Notes under the pieces: generated by a model
What the model was told of the DNA's origin: nothing
What the model saw: the letters and a program-made list of their open reading frames with translations, nothing else
Databases searched by the model: none
Shown: positions 1 to 11,387 of the stretch, in pieces
How the letters are laid out: each line of letters begins with the position of its first letter
How positions within the stretch are numbered: position 1 is the first letter of the stretch
Translations under genes and position numbers: made by a program
DNA from: Progne subis subis
Taxonomy: Eukaryota > Chordata > Aves > Passeriformes > Hirundinidae
Reading direction: 5' to 3'
Length of the DNA stretch: 64,000 nucleotides
NCBI GenBank assembly: GCA_022316685.1
Contig: JAKJHU010000134.1
Coordinates: forward strand, 248,001 to 312,000

Positions 1-902
1 GACATGGCACACACACAGCGACATGGCACACACACAGTGACATGGCACACACACACACAGTGACATGGCACACACACAGTGACATGGCACACACACACAC
101 ACAGTGACATGGCACACACACACACACACACAGTGACATGGCACACACACACAGTGACATAGCACACACACACACAGTGACATGTCACACACACACACAC
201 ACACACAGTGACATGGCACACACACAGTGACATGGCACACACACACACACAGCGACATGGCACACACACACACACACACACACAGTGACATGGCACACAC
301 ACACAGCGACATGGCACACACACACACACACACACAGTGACATGGCACACACACAGCGACATGGCACACACACACACACAGTGACATGGCACACACACAC
401 ACACAGTGACATGGCACACACACAGCGACATGGCACACACACACACACAGTGACATGGCACACACACACACACACACACAGTGACATGGCACACACACAC
501 ACAGTGACATGGCACACACACAGTGACATGGCACACACACACACACAGTGACATGGCGCACACACACACACACAGTGACATGGCGCACACACACACAGTG
601 ACATGGCACACACACACACACACACACAGTGACATGGCGCACACACACACACAGTGACATGGCACAGACACACACACACACACACAGTGACATGGCGCAC
701 ACACACACAGTGACATGGCACACACACACACACACACACAGTGACATGGCGCACACACACACACAGTGACATGGCGCACACACACACACACACACAGTGA
801 CATGGCGCACACACACACACACACACAGTGACATGGCACACATACACACAGTGACATGGCACAGACACACACACACACACACAGAGAGAGTGACATGGCA
901 CA

Positions 903-936
<34 letters not shown>

Positions 937-1319
937 GACATGGCACACACACAGCGACATGGCACACACACACACACAGTGACATGGCACACACACACAC
1001 ACACACACAGTGACATGGCACACACACACACAGTGACATGGCACACACACAGTGACATGGCACACACACACACACAGTGACATGGCGCACACACACACAC
1101 ACAGTGACATGGCGCACACACACACAGTGACATGGCACACACACACACACACACACAGTGACATGGCGCACACACACACACAGTGACATGGCGCACACAC
1201 ACACACACACACAGTGACATGGCGCACACACACACACACACACAGTGACATGGCACACATACACACAGTGACATGGCACAGACACACACACACACACACA
1301 GAGAGAGTGACATGGCACA

Positions 1320-1353
<34 letters not shown>

Positions 1354-1384
1354 GACGTGGCACACACACAGTGACATGGCACAC
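1..1384. repeat. CA-rich minisatellite (GTGACATGGC + CA tract)
   Basis: Tandem units consist of GTGACATGGC (or GCGACATGGC) followed by a variable (CA)n tract, giving unit lengths from about 18 to 40 bp. Variant units carry GGCGCACA, GGCACAGACA, CACATACACA and GAGAGAGTGA. The order of variants shows a higher level: the block near 404-660 recurs at 933-1190 with an offset of 529 bp, and the block near 837-905 recurs at 1254-1322 with an offset of 417 bp. The array runs off the left edge of the window, so its full length is unknown. Long open frames on both strands (CVCVCV or THTHTH translations) are a by-product of the repeat and not genes. The alternating purine-pyrimidine tracts could adopt Z-DNA. 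Confidence 0.97.
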
Positions 1385-1969
1385 TCATAGAGCCCATGAG
1401 GTGACATTAACCAGTGGCAGTGGCATGGCACACTGGCACAGTGACAGGTCCTGCTGCCCCGTGGTGCCGCCCAGCCCCGCAGGGTGTGTGTGCAGTGTCC
1501 CCAGGCTCACTCCCTATGCCTGAGGCACCCCTGGGCTGCTGCTGAGCTGCTCTGCTGCCCAAGAGGAAGGGTGAGGCACCCCTGAGCTGTCCCTGCCCTT
1601 CAGGCATGGCTGACAAGGCACCAAGACCCACGCAGGTTCTGAATGGTGAAGCCAGACCTCACTCTGTGACAGCAGTCCTGTCACTGCTCCTGCTAACACT
1701 GTCAGTTTAGGATGTGGGTGGCCAAAAAAAAAAAAAGCCATTTTCCTATAGATGTAATTCACACAGCTCCCTGAAAGGATGTGGCCATGTTGCTGCAAAG
1801 CTGCTCTTTGGAAAGCTGGATTCATCAGTTCCCAGCCTGCTGGGGAAGACTGATTACTTGTCATGATTTTCTGTCTTCGAGACCAACTGGGAGAAGATAG
1901 AGTTTCTACTGCTTTCCAGATTTTTCCCCAGGAAATCTGTCCTGATCTCAGAAGGTTTGGGGTTTGTGG
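1385..1969. other. Unique sequence between two simple repeats; no gene seen
   Basis: The first 250 bases are moderately GC-rich and may be old repeat flank, but no family was recognised. An A13 run lies at 1724-1736. Short open frames on the minus strand have no recognisable domain or splice context. Confidence 0.6.
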
Positions 1970-2003
1970 GGTTTTTTTGTTTGTTTGTTTGGTTGGTTGG
2001 TTT

Positions 2004-2053
<50 letters not shown>

Positions 2054-2065
2054 TTTTTTTTTTTA
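1970..2065. repeat. Poly-T with TTTG/GGTT leader
   Basis: A short (TTTG)n and (GGTT)n stretch leads into an uninterrupted run of 47 T at 2006-2052, then one G and 11 more T. The order of units suggests a decaying homopolymer or the reverse complement of an A-rich tail. No recognisable retroposon body is attached on either side. Confidence 0.95.
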
Positions 2066-2545
2066 ATTGTATTGCCAGAATCTTATGAAGCACTCAGGTG
2101 TTTGGGATTCTAATCAACACACTGACATGGGGAGAAAACATTTTTCACCATTAATTAAAATCTTGCAAAAAACTTGTGACAGATGGAAGTGAATGCACCT
2201 ATTGCTATAGGGTAAGGTCAATTCCATTACAATGATTTTTTCACTCCAAAATATTAATTATTCATTGTTGAAGATACCACTGGAGAGTCTAAAGAGGATT
2301 TTTTCCCCAAAGTCAGAACAAGTGTTCAAATAGTTCCTATCAGATGGAAAAGGCACTCCTGTACTCAGAAAAGCTGGAGATAAGTTGCTCTGCTTCATCC
2401 ATGTTCCTAGAAAAATGCTACATTTTTTTCATTAATTCAAACTGATCTGCTATAACATCCAACACTTATTAAATTTCCAAAATTCCATTCTAACAGGTTT
2501 TGTAAAAATTTGGATGTTTGCCATTATATAAACTGGTTTTCATTT

Positions 2546-2705
2546 CATGGAATCAGAGAATATCCAGAGCTGGAAAGGACTCCCAAGGACCAGCCAGTCC
2601 AGCTCCTGTCCCTGCCCAGGACACCCCAACAATCCCACCCCATGCCTGAGAGTGTCATCCAAACACTCCTGGAGCTCTGGCAGCCTTGGGGCTGTGACCA
2701 TTTTC
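2546..2705 (-). mobile_element. CR1 LINE 3'-end fragment
   Basis: The segment opens with CATGGAATCAGAGAATATCC and continues through AGCTGGAAAGGACTCCCAAG, GGACACCCCAACAATCCCAC, CATCCAAACACTCCTGGAGC and TTGGGGCTGTGACCATTTTC. This is the reverse complement of the 3' untranslated end of an avian CR1 element, so the element points to the minus strand. It is 5'-truncated after about 160 bp, which is usual for CR1. It encodes nothing. Confidence 0.85.
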
Positions 2706-2844
2706 CATGTGGATATTTAGATTTTTCCTGAAAACAGTATGTGCTTGTGTACCTGAGGGGGAAAACAAGTGTTCATAGCAACAGCAAAAATGAGAATTAA
2801 AGATGGAAATCAGTATCTGATACTGGGTTCTGCAGTGAAGAAAG

Positions 2845-3250
2845 AGACAGAGCTACTGGAGCCCGGTGGAGAGCCACTGAGGTGATTGAGAGACTGGAGC
2901 CTCTCATATGAGGAAAGGTTGAGAGAGCTGGGATTGGGAGAGCTCTTCCATGTCCATAAAGATCTAAAGGGAAGGGGTACAGAAGATGGGCCAGGACCTT
3001 CCCAGAGGTGCTCAGTGACAGGGCAATGGGTACAGGCTGAAACACATGAGGTTCTACCAGAACATCAAAACCAATATTTACTGTGAAGGTGAAGGAGCAC
3101 TGGTGCAGGTTGCCCAGAAAAGATGTGGAATCTTAATGCCTGGAGATATTCAGAAGTTATCTGATCCTGGTGACCTTTCTTGAGCAGTGGGGTGGGACAA
3201 GAAGACCTCCAGAGGTCCCCTCTCACCTCAGCCTGGGTCTCTGTGATCCC
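2845..3250 (+). mobile_element. CR1 LINE 3'-end fragment
   Basis: Landmarks in order are GACTGGAGCCTCTCATATGA, GAGGAAAGGTTGAGAGAGCT, CAGTGACAGGGCAATGGGTA, GGTTCTACCAGAACATC, GAGCACTGGTGCAGGTTGCC, CTGGAGATATTCAGAAG and AGACCTCCAGAGGTCCCCTC, ending in the tail-like GGTCTCTGTGATCC. These follow the order of the avian CR1 3' region on the plus strand. Substitutions and small gaps are frequent, so this copy is older than the one at 25375. It lies 140 bp from the oppositely oriented CR1 at 2546-2705. Confidence 0.85.
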
Positions 3251-6200
3251 AGGTGCTGTTTGTAAAGGGCTCTCCTGGGGGGAGAAATAGGTGGGAATGG
3301 GGACTCAGGAGAAAACCAGTGCCTCTCTTCAGGCACCTAAATGTGCTTCCCAAGCAGACAGCTCAGGTCCTGAGGGTCAGACCTTGCCCTGGTGAACATC
3401 CCTCCAGAATAAGGGGAGTCTCCCCCCTTCCATTGCAACAACATAAATGTGGTCTTGCCCCCTAAAAGCAACTCCTGAGGTTGGTAACTCTCGTCTGAAT
3501 CACCAACTCTATTCCACTGGGAAAGCAAGATTTACTATTCCCCACACTTCTCTTGCCTTCTGATGTAATGGTCCAGCAAATGCCAACACCAGAGCACTCA
3601 TCCTCTTTTGGCAAGAGAGAGAGGAACGGTGGGTCAAGAGTTCCTGAAAAAATCGACAAAATTGTAACTCACCAATGGACAAAACAAATCTCTATTTCCA
3701 GGCTGCCTGTTCTTCCATGGTGTGAATGAAATGAAATCCCACAACAGCCAACATTTTTAAAAGCCTGTATGAGCAAAAAGATGTGGCCTCCCTTTGGCAC
3801 CCTGGGACTGCAACAGCTGATAATGGAGTCAGTGGTATAATACCAACTCCAGATATATTTGAGCAGTGTCTGAAACCTGATTGTGCATGACTCTCAGAGA
3901 GCATAAGCCATGAAAAGTACCTTTGATACAGCCTAAAACTCCCCAGTCTTTTTCATTTTTATAGTTTCATAGTCTTGCAAGCTTGAAAATTCCTTAGAGA
4001 ATTTGTGGTAAAACAACAAAAAAAAAGAATGTAAGTAACATATTCTTGCAATTGGTGCCAGCCCAGTGGGACTGAAAATGTGTTGTGCAAAGATATAGGG
4101 ATGCAAAGACTACAAGAATACCCTTCTTTCAGAGCATTAGGAGTTCAACATCTCTTCATGAGACATGAAGAAACAGATGAAAAATATGAAGCTACGCAAT
4201 GTATCTCTGAAATCTTCAGCCTGACCCGAGGACCAGAATCTCATTTGCTTTATGACTCATTAAACCTTCCACTAACAAATCAGAAACAAACAAGAAAGAT
4301 GTGGATGTGCACCCAAAGCTGCTCTGAAATGTTCTGGCATAATAAAGTGACACATTTCGTTATTTCTTAATCTACAAATGTGGCCTGCAGTCAAAAGGAC
4401 TATCCTGGCTTCCAGAACTCTAATTCACACAGCTAACTGAGATCTAGTCCTAAACCAAAAGTTCTTCCAGTTGCATGCACTTTTACCCGATTCCAAAGAC
4501 CAGGAATTCACCTGATTACAGTGATGGGGTTCAAGGGTGGGGCTGTGTGAGGCTGTGTTTTACCTACAATTTGGTCTGCACAGTACAGCAGGACAGAAGG
4601 AGCTTGATCCCACCTAGAACAAGAGTTTCACAGATAAATGATTCTCTGCTGCTAAATTTAACTTGTAAAAAGAGAACACATCAAACTTTTTGGAAGTCCA
4701 AGTGAGTATTTACAGGATTTCCATTTGGAGTTTTTGAGTCATCATATTGTCAATCTAACCTGAAAATCCAAACCAAATTCTTAGTTTATCATGATTACTA
4801 GTTAATTTATGTCATTAAAAGATGGAATAAATTTTTGCAATTTTTTTCCAAATTTGTAAATGAAGAATGTTCATAACATTAAGAAAAAACCCAAAAAACA
4901 CTACTTATTAAAAAACCCCTACCCTAAATTGTCTACCTCTTATCTTGCACTGGGGCAAAAGGAGCAGTATTACAGAAACCATATCAGCTTAGCTGCCGGA
5001 ATATGTCATTGATATGAACCAAACTGACCTTGTTTCCTGAACAATCCATTCCACATATTTCTTCTGAATGAGTTCTTGATGTAGAAAGGCAGAATAATAG
5101 CCAAACATACCTCTGCAAAAGCAAAGATTTAAATAATTTTCCTATTACCTCCATTGCAATCAAATTACTTAAGAGCAGTATCACTTAAGGATGAGAGAAA
5201 TGTATATTTTGATAGATTTCAAGGCTCCTGTAGGAAGGTTACTTCTAAATGAAATTAAATACTCCCCTTTCAGTTTTCTGGTAGTCTGTGAATTATTTGT
5301 ACACAAGGTAAAAATGTAGCTGGTCCTGACTTGAACAACATTGGGAGCAATAAAGACAAAGAACCATTTCACCCTCCCATGTACTCTCTGCTAAGTGGGT
5401 TTGGGGAACCACAGGAAAGCTCCCTGGAAATCTCTCTGCAGTTATTTTTTGTGGTGATTGTTCACCAGGAGAACGATGTGTGGCAGCTAAAATACTCTGC
5501 AGACACGCAGGACCTGCTGGAAAGGTGGCTAACCCGGAGCAGGAAGGCATTCCCTGCAGTCTGGAGAGGGATGCCATGGGTGTGTTCCCTGTGCTCAGCA
5601 GATTGTCTGTGCAGGCAGTGCCTCCGGAGCCAGGTCTGCAGTGCCCAGCGGAGCAGGCAGTGCTCTGAGATGGGGAACAATCAGCAGTTACAACATGGCT
5701 CAGAGTAAAAAGCCACTGGAGCTGATGCAGGGGTGAGGGAGAGAATGAAATCTCCTTCAGGTTCACTCTCAGCTGTGCCCTGTTTCATACACAATTTCTG
5801 TTCGGTGATGCTCTCACCAACCCCCGGAATTGTGCCCAGAGCATTTTTATCTGAAGTCCCAAAGCTCAACCAACCGTGCCTTGAGAAGGTAAAAAACTAG
5901 TCAAGATTTCCCACAGCAAAGTACCCAAGGCTGTAAAAAAAACTATATTAGGCACAGTTATAGCTCAGTGAATAAAAACAAAGTGTAGATATTTCCACAA
6001 GTGCATGTAGTTGATTCCAATCCAACTGGAAGCATCTTAATCATATTTACAATGTCTCCCATTTCTTCATGAAAATACCTGCGCATTATGAAATTTTGGC
6101 ATTATTCAAATCAATGTTAAGTCATTAATATCAATGAGTACCTGAAATAAAAACCTTTTGTTTCCAAGGTTATGGGTACCAGCAGAAACATAAGAAAAAA

Positions 6201-7140
6201 TTAGCACAAACTCTAGTTTGCAAATGCTTCTGGGACTAGTAAGCACTCAAAGACAGGAATAAATGTTCTCACACAGAAAAATCAGATCGCTTCATCATGT
6301 TTGTTCATTTAAAAAAACCAAAAAAAAACCCAAAAAAACCCCTCTTTTAAAAAATGAGGTTTCTATAAGTTCTGCCAGAGTTTTTTTGTACTTGCTAATG
6401 AAGGAAAGCTTATTTATGTAAGTGCCTTCTTGGGCTGTTTGCATGACTGCCCTTTTGGATGTCACTGAGATTTTACAGACTGACTTGGAGTTCATACCAA
6501 CACTCCCTGGCTACCAGGGGCACCTGAAAGGAGTAGGTAGCTCAGTTCTAGTTCCAACTCCATTTCTGTTTAAGCCTGCTGCCTTAAAAACAAATAAAAA
6601 TCCCTCCCAAAACACCGATGAAGGGGTCCTGAACACGGCTGTGACAAGAAGTGCTGCTTTGTCTGTGTCACACGGTTCTCCTGACATCACTGAGGGACCA
6701 CAACGTTCTGTGTGCCGCTCAGAGGAGGGGCAGGGCTGGAGCCCAACCTCTGGCAGAGGATGCACCCAGGACTCCCCTCCCACTCCCCCGAAGGAAGCTC
6801 CAGCTCCGCACTGTAGTCGCTCCCTGTACATTATTTTCTGTGTTTCACAGCTCATCCGTGTTGTCAGGTAATCCTTATTAGAAGCTTTTGGTAGAGCTGC
6901 TCGGCAGCGTGCTGGACAGCCCAGCATGTTTGTGCTGTCACTGAGAGGATCCTGGTGGCCCCCCTGGCCCTGGGGCTGTGCTGCTCCCAGGCTGGCAGTG
7001 GGCAGCAGTGCCCAGTGATGGGGATGCAGCTGTTTAACCGGGCCACAGCGAGCCACTGCAACCCTGAGTGATTGCACCCAGCAGGCATCCATCACCCAGC
7101 AGTACAGAGATATAGAGTCATTGGGATAGAACAACAGCAC
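3251..7140. other. Unique DNA, no gene supported
   Basis: Mostly AT-rich single-copy sequence with a GC-richer part at about 5470-5680 and 6690-7080. An A-rich patch with CCC interruptions lies at 6308-6344. The GC-richer parts keep open frames on both strands (for example 6511-7140 minus, 209 codons), but none shows a domain, signal peptide or convincing exon boundary. No repeat family was recognised. Confidence 0.55.
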
Positions 7141-10100
7141 ATGATAAACACCTTCCCCCCTGAAATCCTCGTGCCTCAGCGTTTAGGGATGATGCATGGC
7201 CAAGCTTCACCTTGACATTTCCCCCCAGCAGCAGACTGCTGTCATGTGACATTTTTCTTTAAAGACTTATCAGACAAATTTTTGGGGAGTGAGAACAGGA
7301 ATTAACTTACATGAAAGGAAAGAAAAAACTGCTATTTAAATTAAGAAGTTCAGAAGAGGCACAGCTTTGTCCAATCTGAATTTTAGTATCAGGATGACTT
7401 TGGTTTCCTTTTCTCATGTAACACTTACCAATATTCTCTCAGACCCTGCTTTAGCATATTTTTCCCCTATATTCTCCAGGTTCCCAGGATCTCTTCTGAA
7501 AGGTTTCTCTTAGTGGAGATGACTATTCCTAGGAGAGGGAAAATGGTTCTATGTAGAACTCCACAGCTCTTTGGTTTATGTGGGGACAAAAATCTGCTTA
7601 TTTTCTTACATCTCCATATTTGGACCATTTTGCTACTGCCACGGTGGTTGTGAGGGAGGGGAAAAGCTCACTGGCCTGGCTTCAGCAGCTTGCAGAAGGT
7701 AGAGTCTAAAAGACCGTCAGGATTTATGCTTGTTAGAATCATCCTTTCCAAAAACTGTGACTCCAACACCTTCCTGCCACATTCTGATCCACAGAACACA
7801 AAATGTTAGTGAAAACTCTTGATATCGGGACATAAGGCTCAGGCTGTGAATTTTGCTCTTTTTTTTGTGAGGCATGGGGAAACTATGGAAAAGAAGCCCC
7901 ATCACAGAGCACTGTTATGTGTTTATGGGCTGGAGACACATTTCTCTGGTGATATGGCATTAAAATTTTAAACAGCTATGTGCTTTAAACATTAAAGAGG
8001 ACACTAATGAGGTCCTCTCAAAAGTGAAACTTTCAGGTGGCTTCACAACTCCACGAAGTTTTTGTGACTTTCTCTGGAAAGTAGAAAGAGGAATTTTAAA
8101 AGAAATTGCTTTAATGCTGTTCATTTCTCACCACCTGCAAAGCTGTGCTGACTTACTGCTCAAGGTTTAAAGGCTTATGGATTGGGAGGGAGGCAAACAA
8201 TAAACACCTTTTAGCAGCCTTGAAAACAAAGTAGCACAGCTTAAAACTTTTCTCACTGTTTTATCAGCCCAGAGTTGCTACTCTGAATTACAATACCAAC
8301 CCCAGGTTTGAGCTGGAGTGATCAAGTATGCACTGGCAAAAGCAGGTTATGGCAAGGCACTGCATTTTGTAGCATGAACTTCATCCCTAAATGAAAGGTA
8401 ATCCTGAATGTGTAGTATGTATTAATCTATCTTTAAATTCAGAAGGGCTTAAAATAGGAAGAAAAGCACTGAAGCATTTTAAAGATGTTGAAAAAAACCT
8501 ATTACACACTGAAGTTCATTACCACTGGTAATACAATTGGATTTCACAAAACCAGTTTGTAAATAATTGCATATGAACTGCACATGGTTGCTCACAGTTT
8601 ACACATGATTACAGTTTGATTGCAGAGACAACCATACAAACAATGAACTCAATTTACCCAATAGTTGTAGACGTTTTGCAAAAGGATTCTGTATGCTTAA
8701 ATCCATTTGGTTAAACGCACTCAGTAAATATTTTTCAGCTGGGAGCCCATTCAGGGTACTCGGTGAGGGTTTTCTCTAGTTCATTGCTCAGACCTCATCA
8801 GAGACTCATTTTCCGCTGTTGGATTTGCCTGCTTTTCATGTTTTGTTCTCTCCTCTCACCTCTCTGTTGTTTTTATTTTTCGGGGGACTGATCAAAAATC
8901 CATGACAGTCGATGCAGAACTACCAGCAATAACATGTCCCAGGCTGTTAGAAACTGGTGCTATGCCAATTCCATAGAATTCACATCTATTCCCAGCGACA
9001 GCCACGTGTTCTTCATGGTGTCCTGCTGCAGTGGCACAAGAGGGAACACTGTCTGATGCTGGGAGAACTTCTGGGGCTGAATAAAGTTAGCTAGGACCTG
9101 AGAGTTCCCAGGAAATCTTGCTCAAAACACATCTGTCCTTTCATACCTCTTCATCCTGCCCCATTAGGCTGGAAACCACCCAGTCACAGGCTCTGCTGAA
9201 GCTGCCGGTTCCAGACTGCCACTGTCACTGGGAGAAGCTTTCCAGGACACACAGGGCTCTTCCAGCCCTGGCTGGAGCCTGGTGAAGGCACAGCCTCAAG
9301 AGACTGAGTGAACCTGGCCAAGTCAGCCAGGAGATTTCTGCCAGCTCAGGGTGGTGCCAGAACTTCAGACCATCATTAAATGGAACAGCGCCTGTAACAC
9401 CTCAGGCATGTAGGACAGAGAGCATTCAGTATCAAGGAAGTTGACAAAAATAGTCAGTTATACGTTTTAGATTTTTTTAATAGGTGTTGGAACAGGACAA
9501 GACAAAGATTTTCTCTCCTCACCAAAATGTTTTAACTGCTGGGTTTTTTACCCTCTAACAAAAATAACAAATTTGGAAAGATTAGTAAAGTCTCACCAAC
9601 AAGGATAACTTCATAACCGGTTCTTGATTTGCACAGTGTAAATCTGCCCCCTTGGATGGGGATGGGGCAGGGGGAAGGTGTCCTCTTTAAGGGACAAGGT
9701 TTTGCTTTTGTCTTATATCGCTTTTTGAATCACCAACGAGAACAAACAGCTCTTTCTATAGTGCTGAGAGAACTAAAGTCCTGGAAAAAACCCCACATTT
9801 TAATGATAGATTTAATTGAATGAGAAATAGTCTTTTGTTTCCCTCACTACAGTTTTTTATCCACATAATTAGCAAAATGAATCTCTACATGAGTTGCACC
9901 ATGTCACACAACAAAGGCGCCGATGACTCCAGAGCTCCTCACACAGCCTCAAAAATTCTTTGTGTTGCTTAATAACACACCTTGGGTGAAATGGTGCCAT
10001 TAGACAATACTAAATTGCCAATCTACCCCATTCTTGTTTACAGTACATCCAAAAGCTCCTAAACTTTTCAAAAGCAAGAAAGTCAGTGACTTTCTGCTAT

Positions 10101-11360
10101 GCTTAATGTCTCGAACGATAATAAAGGCCATCTCCAGACTGCAGCAGGCAGACGTAATTCCTCTTAACCTCATGAAGTTATGCTTGTTTATACCAGCTTA
10201 GAATTTCATTCAGGACTGGGTTTTGGAGACAGGACTTCACAGTATGCTTAGCAGCTGCCTTCCAGTCATGCAAAGAATGTGGCCATTATTATAACTGAAT
10301 ATTATTTCTTTTAAACAGAGAGAATTATTAATTAGAAAAAATGCCCTCATTTTCAGGGGCACTAGAAAATACTCTTGTTAAAAATAAAATAAAAAAAAAA
10401 AACAACAACTTCCCTATTAATTATGTCCACTGAGACCAGCACAGTAGCAAAACAGCAACCATAACTTATTAGTTCAAAATAACTTGTAGAAGTATTAAAG
10501 ATCATCCTTACAAGAATTTTCAGGTATTCATTTCAGTTCATGCCTTTTACCTTGTGCATTTCATCCAAACAAAGAAGTCTTGCTATTAAAATAGGACAGC
10601 AGTAAATTAATATTTTTCTTTATTTTTGCCTTGTGAAATCTATCTGGTTAACTGAAAATGAAGGTTCATTTATGAAAAAAAAAAAAAAAGTGAATGAATA
10701 GAAAATACTTCAAATAACAAAGTGTACTCAAGTTTATTCTGAAAACAGTCACAGATTCTGGGTAGCACCAAGTTTGGATGCCCAACCTGACTGGACTGAT
10801 TATTCTTCTGAACTGAATACCTTTTCCTGGTTCTCTACTTTGAGTGCCCAGATACCACCTTGAATCCAAAAAGAGCTTGACTGCCTTCCTTGACTGAAAA
10901 TTTTGGACATGAATATTTCTCTTGATAAAATGGTACGGGTATGTATGGTTTATGCTGTTTCTTCTTCACTATCCCTTAAAGATAAAATTTGGCTGTCAGA
11001 GCTGAAGACTTTATGACCCAGGTTCCTGCCTGAATTTCCATACAACATCACTGAAATCAGCTATTCTCTTTGTAGGTTTTGTATGACAGCCCTATTGCAT
11101 AATCCACTGACAAAATTATTTAATGGATATTTAAGGATTTTTTTTTATTAGAAAATGAATTATTGATTATAGTAAATGGAAGAAAACCAGAGAAGGAGCA
11201 CTAAGCAAGCTGGTTCAACAGGTGATAAAGAATGGAGAGAAAGGAATAGACAGAAAGGCAGTCAGTGGATACCTGACAAAGGTGAAACATGTAAGCAGAT
11301 ACTGGAGGACTGAGAGACTGAAGATTTCCATACAGGACCATCTGAACAATGGGGGAAATT
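7141..11360. other. AT-rich unique DNA, no gene seen
   Basis: No open frame above chance length, no RNA gene and no recognisable transposon were found. A-rich runs lie at 10384-10400 and 10675-10689. The stretch at 9990-10210 has few homopolymers and a balanced composition, which makes it a candidate for conserved non-coding sequence, but this is inference only. Confidence 0.55.
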
Positions 11361-11387
11361 AAAACAAACAAACAAACAAACAAAACC
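11361..11387. repeat. (AAAC)n microsatellite
   Basis: Five to six tandem AAAC units followed by AAAACCC. Confidence 0.9.

Noticed and set aside
185..1384. 399-codon minus-strand open frame rich in CVCVCV
   Set aside because: It is the translation of a CA minisatellite; stop codons are missing because of the repeat unit and other frames are open too.
6511..7140. 209-codon minus-strand open frame
   Set aside because: GC-rich unique sequence with overlapping open frames on the other strand, no recognisable domain and no exon borders.
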